Assembly (NCBI GenBank): GCA_019321725.1
Contig: CM033120.1
Coordinates: 1,302,001 to 1,366,000 of the forward strand
Source of the DNA: Paulownia fortunei
Taxonomy: Eukaryota; Streptophyta; Magnoliopsida; Lamiales; Paulowniaceae
DNA: 64,000 bases
Reading direction: 5' to 3'
The notes below the pieces were generated by a model. That model made no database searches, was not told the origin of the DNA, and saw nothing but the letters and a program-made list of their open reading frames with translations. The position numbers and the translations under genes are program-made. Below are positions 54,951-64,000 of this stretch, piece by piece (the first letter of the stretch is position 1; each line of letters starts with the position of its first letter).

Positions 54951-57545
54951 ATTAAGAAAGTCTCTGGATGTGTGCATTCTGTAATATGTCTAATATGGTG
55001 TTGCAACACAGGGAATTTATGGTTAAACATTCATTGTTGCAATATTTCATTATCATATATTGAAACACAGGTTTTGACATAAGTCGGATAGGAATTCATG
55101 CATTTCATTCTAAGTTTTGCATTAGGCATACTATATAATTGTGTCAAATATTCAGATTTTGATATTTCATATTCTGATATTTCAATTTGGAAATATAGAT
55201 TTGATTATTTTTGGACTTTAAACTTGAAAACTCATTTTGATAAAATTCAAAATTGGTTGTAATTTTGAGAATATGAGGGCCTTTGACGAAAAAAGTTACC
55301 TACCCTACGGTGTGTAGTTATCTGTGAATAATCGGAGCCTATATATCACAAATATGTAAAGGACGATCTACCATGTGAAAAGAGTTACCTTAGGTCTAGA
55401 GTGAAAGCTACCGACTGGTTAAAATATCATGTTCTCTAGATATGTTTAAACTTGAGCAGAAACATCTCTCTTAGTATGTTTTAAAAAAAATACAATACGT
55501 GTGTTGACGTATTTAATAAGGAATGAAAATCTGATGTGATGAATAGAGTTGAATTTCAAAAATGATTGAATCAAAATTTCCTTATTGAAATATTAGATAT
55601 TTGATGTGTTGAAATCCTGTCATATTATTGTTGGTTTGCATTTGCATATCTCACTCAATCCCTATAATTTTAGGATTTGAATTTGGTTGTGTGAGTAAAT
55701 CATTTCATATTAGAACTTTGATTTGGGAAGATGCAATTATGCTCTTTCTCTATAGTTAGGCATATTTTAGGACATTTTGCTTGATTTGAGTATATCAATT
55801 ACTCTTGGATTGATATGGTAACATGTTTGGCCTACCATATTGCAACACGTCTCTTATCATGTTCTATTTTCTATTAATTCTAAAATAAAGTAATAAAGCT
55901 TGTGTTTATTGCTTTTTGTATTTCTAAGATGTAGTCTTCATATTTGGAGAGAAAGTTGATAATTATCTTTTTCTGGGCGGATTGTTTATTGGGGTTTAAT
56001 GTGTCTATTTTCATAATTCAATAGTAAACCCTTGTCTCCTAGTTTTTCATCAGCCCCATATCCTTTTTCATCTTCTTCACTTTTCTTTGTTTTTTTTGGG
56101 TAGTTTCTTGTGTCTTTAATTCACAGATTAACAGTGGTCACAACAAGAAAGGAGACACTCATTGAAATGAAGAATAAGATTAGGGCAAGAAAAAGAAAAG
56201 AGGTAGGATCAAGTTCAAAAATGGCGGAAGCAAAGACGATGAAAGCCTAATCTGAATTTGAGTGTGAACCACAACCTATTGTAATAATTTTTCTCAGGCA
56301 CCCATGATCGCTTATGCTCAAACCATAGTAAATCATGAGAAAGATGTTGATTTAGGGGGACCAATGAACAAGGAATCAACCTCTCAAGTTGAAGAACCAG
56401 TTGGTGACACTTCACTTCAGACTCAAGTTGGGTCTCTACTGAAACAGCGGATGTCCAAACCCATGTTGCACCGAGTGTAGAAACAAAGTTAGAAGTTCAA
56501 CCACCTGTTGAATCACGTGAAATTGATCCCTCGAATGATTGCACTATATGTTGAGCCTATTGTTGAAACTCAAGGGGATCTACCTACTAAAAAGTTCCAG
56601 GAAAATGTTTTTATGCATGTTGAACCCTCTATTGCAACAGACTCTAATGTTCAGTCACCCGTTGAGACTCTAGAGACAACATAAGGAGATATTGAAGCTG
56701 CTAATCTTTTAATTCGATCAAAATTCTGCTCTTTTGTATTGGGACTAGAGTACCATTTGACATGGGCAAGCTTATTTTTAACACTATTTTTCGTCATGCT
56801 AAGGTAAAAATTTCTCACAATGTTTTACTTTTTTCTTCACTTATATATGTTGTGCTAGTATCTCGAGGTTTTACCAAGAAGAGTACCAAAGTGCTGGAAC
56901 GAGTGGGAATTTCTCTCCAGATCTCCTCAAAAATGCTTAAGCATCATGTTAATGACATCACAGAGGTAGCTCAGGAACATGTTCAAACAAATGTTGGAAC
57001 ATCCAATGTTGGTCATGTTGCACAATTGGAGAAGTTGACTTCAATTTCTGCAAACGGAGGTTTCTCGGCTTAAGCAGATGATTTAGGAACTAGCTAGCAT
57101 GGAGCAATCTTACAAACAGGGAGAGTTTCTCACCATATCAATTGTGATTGACTTTGATCATTTTTTTGTCAAAAAATCAGAGATAGGCTATTTTTAAATT
57201 TAACATGACTCGTGAGATGCATTGATTTATTTTTATATATTTTTTAATATATATGCAAGGGGAGCATGTTGCTTTGAATGTTGAAATAGAAAGTTGATTT
57301 GGGAAAATCTACTTTTATTACATATTTCTTCATATGTTGCAAATGGATGCTGGTTGCAGGGGAGATATACTGTTGAATTGCATGTTTGAACTATATTTTC
57401 TATTATATAAGAATGTGTTGTATTGCATGTTCAAATCTGCATTCCAACATTAATTGCAAGAACTTATTTGAACATATGTTCATTTTTGAATAAATGTCCC
57501 TTGTGAGTTCAATAAGGTAAGCCTAAGATTTTGAACAAAAATGCC
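54951..57545 (+). other. 3' non-pol region of the Copia element with ORF remnant
   Basis: About 2.6 kb lie between the RNase H end and the polypurine tract. From about 56,160 to 57,073 it looks formerly coding: repeated VETQ/VEP-type acidic phrases (56,380-56,680), then FDMGKLIFNTIFRHAK and a 103-codon open frame (56,762-57,073) with ISLQISSKMLKHHVNDI. Extra 3' ORFs of this kind occur in some plant retroelements; the function is unknown. The stretch 54,951-56,150 shows nothing recognisable. Confidence 0.5.
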
Positions 57546-57557
57546 AAAGAAGGAGAT

Positions 57558-58464
57558 TGTTACATATCTTGTGAGATACGATTATGTTAATTGGTATTTT
57601 ATGGCCAAAAATATATTTGTGAATTTGGTAAGAAAATAAATTAATTAATTTATTTATTTTATATGGACTTACCTTATTTCATTTATGTATATCCTTGCAG
57701 ATTTGGAAGGATAAGTGAAAAGTCAAAAATTTTGGGAATCATATTTTGAAGATCTTTTTTTAAGAAGAAAGATTATCTTATAATAACTTGATAAGTCCAA
57801 GATTTAGTGAATCATATTTTAAGATCTTTTTGTTGAAGAAAAATTATCTTGTAATATCTTGGCTTATCAAGAGACGATTCTATAGACTTTTCCTATTTAT
57901 GCGGATTGTTTGTGGCATTATTTTGACTGCGGTTTTTAGAGATTAAAAATCATAAGAGTATATTTTTTACTCCAAGGCAAAAATGAGAGTTTGGTCTTCA
58001 AAGTCACCAAAGAGATTTGGTCTACGTTGCAAACCATATTGCAACATTTGCACTTAACATCCTTCAAGTGGAAGGATGTGAAGTCTTTTGGGAAGACGAA
58101 TTGCTGCTTGATGGAAATCAACGTTTAAGGGAATTCAAAGAAGCAGTTCAAGTCGAGTGAAGCTAGCAAATAAGTCCAGCTATTGATGATCAATACAAGG
58201 CGGCATCAAATAAATAGTGAGTCTTTAATTTGTTTATAAGTCCTATATTTGTATTGTGTAAATCATCTTCTAACAGTGGATTATTTTTTTCTCTGCATGT
58301 AGAGTACTTTTGTACTGAATCACTTTAAAAATTACTGAGTCAATTTTTAATTTTCTGTTGAGTGTTTGATCTTATAATGGAATACTAGTTTATGAAAATT
58401 GACTAACAGTAATATATTCCACTGCATGTTTAATTATATGTTACAATACCGATTTGAACATACA
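57558..58464 (+). repeat. 3' LTR of the Copia element
   Basis: 907 bp, preceded immediately by the polypurine tract and followed by the AAAAT target repeat and array sequence. Confidence 0.9.
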
Positions 58465-59855
58465 AAAATGAATTATGTCTCATTTACTCAAATATGCAAT
58501 CAAATGTTTATGAAGAAATAAGAACATATACCTAAGTAAGTGGCATTACATGGAGGGATATTTGTTGCAATTGTGCTTCACACATGTTCGCATTGTTCCT
58601 CAAGAATGGAAATCCAATATCTTACTCCAAATGCCAGACATATATTAACTAGAGGCCTATATATATTGTGAATACCTTGATCCTGCGCTCCAACATGCTC
58701 AACCCATGTTATCTATGCACATAGGTCGCACGAAAATTGTAAGAATGTAGTACTTTGTGCTACTAGGAATATGAGGAAATAAAGTTGCTTATATACTAAC
58801 AACTATAATATTTGGCCTAATGGTAAACTCTTGATCCTAACATCACCAAACCACTAAAGCAGAATGCAAGTGGTTCAAGAAAACATCAACCACTACACAA
58901 GCACCAAGAAAATTTTGTTTACATTTCCTCATAAAGCTCTCATGAGTTGAAAACAAGTGTAGTAAGAACTTGAAACTTCGCATTCGTATCAGAAGCAAAA
59001 TTAATAACCAATATAATATGTAAATTTTACATTGATTTTTTTATGTGTTTTTAATCTTTATCTCCTCAGTTTATACAAAAGCATGCCCAAGGAAATGATC
59101 ATTGAAGTGTATGCCACTAAAATACCTTTTTTGTGCATGTTTTGTGCTTATATGACTTTATGTGAGTGATCACTTGTAGAGTTCTATTGTAGTTTTCTTC
59201 TTTTGATGAAATTACCTAGGTTCATTTCCCGTAACGCTGTACTTAAGAACAAATTTGACCATTGATTCTATCAATAACAATTCAGACAATAAGTCAAGAG
59301 GGTTGTGTACAATAGATTTAGTTACTACTTGAAAAATCCTCTAAAGTCAATTGGTAAATCAATATGATATATCAATCAATAAAATATTAAATGTGATTAA
59401 GTCAATTTATTTTTCTAAAAAAGTTTTATCCTAAAAATAGCAAAAAACACCCTCTTCTGACCTAAGATGTGACAGACAAGCTCTCAAGCCATAGCCAACA
59501 CACCCTATCCATATTTTTCTCTTTTTTTCTTATCTCACCCATGTGTGAGTTGTAGGTGCTAAGTAATATTTTGGGGTATCCATCATAGTTTAAAATTAGA
59601 TATAAAAAGGGTTCAACTTTTTAGAAAAAAAAACAAATAAGTAAAACTTACGCCTCTATTTCTTAGATTTTTTAATGCAGAGTGTGATGATGGTAGTGCT
59701 TTCTCTTTCGTTGTCGATCCTCAATGGAAGTGGTGTTTCAGTTTTGGCTACCAAATCTATAGCAAATTTCTTCATCTATCGTTCTCTACATTTCATGACC
59801 TTCGAACATATTTGAGTTCATACTGAAGAGTTGTTTTCCAATCATCTTACCCAAC
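58465..59855 (-). pseudogene. HD-Zip IV mini-unit, copy 11
   Basis: S4 is at about 58,532-58,712 (donor side CTTAG/GTATATG intact), S3 at about 58,845-58,985, S2 at about 59,135-59,268 and E1 at about 59,647-59,855. S3 has lost part of the TRESYF motif region (58,930). The remainder of its neighbour's E1 is across the Copia insertion. Confidence 0.7.
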
Positions 59856-59908
59856 AACCAAAGGAATTATGTCTCATTTACTCAAATATGCAAATAAGAA
59901 CATATATC

Positions 59909-61230
59909 TAAGTAATTGGCATTGCATGGAGGAATATATCTAAGTAATTATGTCTCCCTCAAGAATTGCAATCCAACATCTTGCTTCGAATTCCAGTAAA
60001 ACAAATAAAGGCCTGTATATATTGTGAATACCTCGAACCTCCACTCCAACATGCTCAACTCATATAATCCATGCACATAAGTGCACAAAAATAATAAGAC
60101 TACGGTACTTTGCACTACCAGGAGTATAAGAAAATAAAATTGCACATCTGCTAACAATTATAATCTTTGACATAATGGTAAACTCTTGATCCTAACATCA
60201 TCGGACCACTGAAGCATAATGCAAGTGGTCCAAGGAAACATCCACCACTACCCTTGCACCATGAAAATCATATTTACATTGTCTAAAAAAGAAGCTCTCA
60301 TGAGTTGGAACAAGTGGTGAAGAACTTTAAACTTCGCATTCATCTACCAAAGCAAAGTTAATAACCAATGTAAAAAGTAAATGTTACATTGATTCTTTTT
60401 TGTGCTTTTAATATTTATCACTCAGTTTATATTAAAGCATGCCTAAGAAAATGACAATTGAAGTGCATGCCACTAAAATACCTTATTCTTCATTTTTTGG
60501 AGCATGTGTTGTGCCTATATGACTTTATGTGAGTGACCACTTATAGATTTCTATTGTACTTTCATTCTTCGGATAAAATTACTTAGGTTCATTTCCCACA
60601 ACACTGTGCCTGAGAACACATTTGACCATTGATTCTACCGATAACAATTCAGACAATAAGTCAAGAGGGTTGTGTATGATAGATTTAGTTCTCACTTGAA
60701 AAATGTCTCTAAAGTCAATTGGTAAATCAATATGATATGTCAATCATTAAAATGTGAAATGTAAATTAAGTCAATTTATTTTTCTGGAAAGTTTATCCTA
60801 AACTTTCAAAATTAGCAACAAAAAAAAACCATTGTGACCCAAGATGTGTCGGACAAGCTCTCGAGTCGTGTCCAATGCGCCTTGTCCATCTTTTTTTATC
60901 TCACCCATGTGTGAGCTACATGTACTGAGTCATATTTTGGAGTATCATTTCATTATAGTTTAAAACTAGATATAAAAACATGAGAGTTCAGCTTTTTATT
61001 AAAAACCAGTTAAGTAAAACTTGTGCCTCCATTTCTTAGATTTTTGATACAGAGTGTGATGATTGATGGTAACACTTTCTCTTTCGTTGTTGATCCACAA
61101 TGGATGTGATGTTTGGATTTTAGCTACCAAATCCCTTGAAAATTTCTTCATCTATCATTCTCTGTATTTTATTGCCTTTAGACATATTTGAGTTCATATC
61201 AAAGAGTTGTTTTCCAATCATCTTACCATG
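59909..61230 (-). pseudogene. HD-Zip IV mini-unit, copy 12
   Basis: S4 is at about 59,909-60,068 but lacks the ERVAST segment (internal deletion near 59,945). S3 is at about 60,200-60,345, S2 at about 60,505-60,637 and E1 at about 61,020-61,230. The S4 donor GT has become AT. Confidence 0.7.
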
Positions 61231-61286
61231 TGTCTTATTTACTCAAATATGCAATCAAACTTTTTTCAAGAAATAAGAACATATAC

Positions 61287-62625
61287 CTAAGTAATTGGCG
61301 TTACATGGAAGGATATTTGTTGCAATTATACTTGTAACACATTCGCATTGTCCCTCAGGAATTGTAATCCAACGTCTTACTTTGAATGGCAGACCTATAA
61401 TAACTAAAGGCCTGTATATATTATGAATACCTCAACCCTCCACTCCAACATGCTCGACCCATGCAATCTATGCACATAAGTCGCACGAAAATAGTAAGAC
61501 TGTGGCACTTTATGCTTCCAGAAGTGTAAGGAAATAAAGTTGTGTCTTTGCTAACAGCTATAATCTTTGGCATATTGGTAAATTATTGATCCTAACATCA
61601 TCGAACCACTAAAGAAAAATGCAAGTGGTCCAAGGAAATATCCACCACTACCCATGGACCATGTTTGTTTACATTATCTCATAAAGGAACTCTCACAAAA
61701 TAGAACAAGTGGTAAAGGAACTTGAAACTCCGTATTCATCTACATAAGCAAAATTAATAACCAATATAAAAAATAAATTTTACGTTGATCCTTTTATGTG
61801 TTTTTAATCTTTATCTCCTTAGTTTGTATAAAAGCATGCCTAAAGAAATGATCATGGAAGTGTGTGCCACTAAAATACCTTTTTTTTTGTGCATGTGTTG
61901 TGCTTGTGTGACTTTATGTGAGTGACCACTTGTAGAGTTCTATTGTAGTTTCATTCTTTTGATGAAATTACTTAGGTTCATTTTCATAACACTGCACCCG
62001 AGAACACATTTGACCAATGATTCTACCAATAATAATTCAGACAGTAAGTCAAGAGGGTTGTGTACAATAGATTTAGTTCCCACTTAAAAAATATTTCTAA
62101 AGTTAATTGGTAAATCAATATGATATGTCAATCAACAAAATGGGAAATGTAAATTAAGTTAATTTATTTTTCTTAAATGTTTTATCATAAACAATCAAAA
62201 ACAGCAACAAAGACCCTATTATGACCTAAGATGTGTCGGACAAGCTCTCGACCATGTCCAACACAACCTGTCCATATTTTTCTCTTTTTTTTATCTCTCC
62301 CAAGTATGAGTTGTATACACTGAGTCATATTTTGGAGTATCCTTGCATCATAGTTTAAAACTAGATATAAAAACATGTGGGTTCAACTTTTTATAAAAAA
62401 AAATTAAGTAAAATTCACCTATTTATTTCTAAGAATATTTTGTTGCAGAGTGTGATGATGATAGCACTTTCTCTTTTGCTTTTGAACCTCCATGGAGGTG
62501 ATGTTTGGGTTTTAGCTACCAGATCCTTTCCAAATTTCTTCATCTATTATTCTCTACATTTCATGACTTTCAGAGACATTTCAGTTCATATCGAAGAGTT
62601 GTTTTCCAATCACCTTACCCTACAA
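61287..62625 (-). pseudogene. HD-Zip IV mini-unit, copy 13
   Basis: S4 is at 61,287-61,467 with the NANYLG end and GT donor preserved. S3 is at about 61,600-61,740, S2 at about 61,895-62,026 and E1 at about 62,412-62,625. The repeat distance to copies 12 and 14 is 1.37-1.39 kb. Confidence 0.72.
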
Positions 62626-62693
62626 CAAAATGAATTATGTCTCATTTACTCAAATATGCAATCAAATGTTTCTGAAGAAATAAAAACATATAC

Positions 62694-64000
62694 CTAAGTA
62701 ATTGGCATTGCATGGATGAATATTTGTTGCAATTGTGCTTTCAACACATTCCCATTGTCCTTTAAGAATTGCAATCTAATGTCTTGCTCTAAATGCCAGA
62801 CCTATATTAATTCAAAGCTTGTATATATTGTGAATACCTCGACTCTTCACTGGAATATGGTCAACACATGTAATCTACGCACATATGTCGCACAAAAATA
62901 GTAAAATTGCGGTACTTTATGCTACCAGGAGTATAAGAAAACAAATTTGGTATCTACTAAGAGCTATAATCTTTGACATAATGGTAAACTATTGATCCTA
63001 ACATCATCTAACCACTGAAGTAGAATGCAAGTGGTCCAAGGAAACATCCACCACTACCTATGCACCATGAAAATTTTGTTTACATTATCTAATAAAGGAG
63101 CTCTCATGAATAAGTGGTGAAGGAACTTGAAACTCCGCATTCATCTATAGAAGTAAAATTAATAACTAGTGTAAAAAGTAAATTTTACATTGATTGTTTA
63201 TGTGCTTTTTATCTTTATCTCTTCAATTAGTATAAAAGCACGCCTAAGGAAATTATCATTGAAGTGCCACTAAAATACCTTTTTTTTTGTGCATGTGTTG
63301 TGCTTGTGTGACTTTATGTGAGTGACCATTTGTAGAGTTCTATTGTAGTTTTATTCTTCTGATGAAATTACTTAAGTTCATTTCGATAACACTGTGCCCG
63401 AGAATACATTTGACCATTGATTCTACCAATAATAATTCAGACAATAAGTCAAGAGGGTTGTGTACAATAGATTTAGTACCCACTTGAAAAATATTTCTAA
63501 AGTCAATTGGTAAAAATAACTCTTTGCAACAACATGTCTAAAGATTTGAGTGCATGCTTTTTTTTCATCTCTCACACAGTTTCCAAAGATGCATAATGCA
63601 CCTTATGATGTGAGAGACAGAAACTAGGATCAATATATCAATTTTTGGACAAACTTATTCAAATATTTCAAACCTTTCACTAAACTCATACTATGTATGC
63701 AATTAATGAATTGATCAAAGACATACCACGTCCATAAGGATCTCAACAATATTTGCAGGACTCATCACAAAAACCCTTTTCTCGTCGATGCCTTAGATTT
63801 GAATCCTTTTTGTTTGGGGTCGGATCCTTTTGAAAATTTTGAATCCTTTTCGTTCAAAGTTTTGTGTTGCCTTGGTGCTCATGTTGTCTTTAGACAAATA
63901 ATTTACTAATTGGAGACCCAAAAAATAATATCCATGAACCTACTATCTTTTCTCCAAAATCTTCAAATATATTGTTAGGGCAACTTTCTTTCATGAAAAA
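62694..64000 (-). pseudogene. HD-Zip IV fragment copy 14 (START beginning regained; runs off window)
   Basis: S4 is at 62,694-62,874, S3 at about 63,010-63,148, S2 at about 63,290-63,424 and the START beginning at about 63,725-63,885. The latter has IVEILMDV followed by an intact GTATGT donor, and degraded GxGPKP and zipper (QHEHQ) motifs. Unlike copies 9-13, the upstream exons are not replaced by E1, so this is the boundary of the mini-unit expansion. The homeodomain exon should lie just beyond 64,000. Confidence 0.75.

Larger units (their letters stand above)
51209..58464 (+). mobile_element. Defective Copia retrotransposon, 7.26 kb
   Basis: It has two LTRs (51,209-52,142 and 57,558-58,464, each TGTTA...CATACA), an exact 5-bp target duplication AAAAT, and a polypurine tract AAAGAAGGAGA at 57,546-57,556. 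Downstream of the 5' LTR is a tRNA-Met-like string TTGCATCAAGAGC (about 52,187-52,200), displaced by ~40 bp. The gene order gag, protease, pre-integrase, integrase and RNase H is that of Copia, but the reverse transcriptase is absent. The element lies opposite to the homeobox array. Its gag has several frame breaks, so it is dead. Together with its flanks it interrupts a 1.4-kb mini-unit. Confidence 0.92.
26560..64000 (-). repeat. Tandem array of HD-Zip class IV homeobox gene fragments
   Basis: This array is made of direct repeats, all in minus orientation, each a set of exon-sized pieces of one HD-Zip IV gene. In gene order the pieces are as follows. E1 is an acidic N terminus plus the homeodomain arm (KRKWCHHHTPHQKIQEMEA). 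E2 is the rest of the homeodomain ([24 protein letters not shown]). Z/S1 is zipper and START beginning (TQHEHQDNTELR, GFGPKPKGF, VEILMDV). S2 begins NQWSNVFSG. S3 contains [16 protein letters not shown] and PSGCVIQDMPNGYPK. S4 contains VTWVEHVEVEGRGIHNIYRP, AILEGQCERVASTIATNIPP and NANYLG. Counts are E1 10, E2 5, S3 13 and S4 13. Splice-like signals survive in places (S3 end AAAG/GTAGTT, S4 start TGCATAG/GTTACATGG). The array runs off the right edge. Confidence 0.88.

Noticed and set aside
51209..58464. Endogenous pararetrovirus
   Set aside because: Paired LTRs, 5-bp target duplication, polypurine tract and the gag/protease/integrase order identify a Copia retrotransposon.

Overview
The window is nuclear DNA of a eudicot plant. 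The evidence is two spliced, plant-specific genes with GT-AG introns, AT-rich spacers, and many Copia, hAT, Stowaway-like and CACTA-like elements. The style of the repeats suggests Solanaceae, but that is an inference. I saw no bacterial genes, rRNA, tRNA genes or CRISPR arrays.

Region 1 (1-13.3 kb) is repeat-rich spacer. It holds two related Copia-type elements in minus orientation. One (8,662-11,271) has two LTRs and a gag-only interior; the other is cut by the window edge and has lost most of its gag. A ~300-bp segmental duplication (6.09-6.39 kb and 7.12-7.85 kb) carries a hAT MITE in one copy only, so the other copy shows the empty site.

Region 2 (13.3-24.9 kb) holds the two intact genes, both on the plus strand: a six-exon clade-III glutamate receptor-like channel closest to GLR3.4 (932 aa) and a six-exon small GTPase of the SGP1/SGP2 (Spg1/Tem1-like) family (281 aa). 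All exon junctions were placed by reading frame, splice dinucleotides and family similarity.

Region 3 (26.5-64.0 kb and beyond the right edge) is the most unusual part. It is a head-to-tail tandem array of degenerate pieces of one HD-Zip class IV homeobox gene (PDF2/ATML1/HDG2 type), all on the minus strand. I count 13 copies of two START-domain exons, 10 copies of the first homeodomain exon, only 5 copies of the second homeodomain exon, and a single remnant of the C-terminal domain. Two ~8.5-kb blocks (26.5-34.7 and 34.7-44.4 kb) share stop codons, a deletion and a solo LTR, so the copies were already broken when the block duplicated. A second generation of ~1.4-kb mini-units (49.5-62.6 kb) lacks the DNA-recognition half of the homeodomain, the leucine zipper and the start of the START domain. 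No copy reads as an intact gene. Only one unit retains a promoter/5'UTR-like segment (about 45.4-45.7 kb).

The array was later hit by several elements. A 1.27-kb hAT element with a perfect 8-bp target duplication carries a block that looks organellar. Others are solo LTRs, a CACTA-like element, a 267-bp insertion that marks the origin of the mini-units, and a 7.26-kb Copia element (51,209-58,464) with intact ends but no reverse transcriptase.
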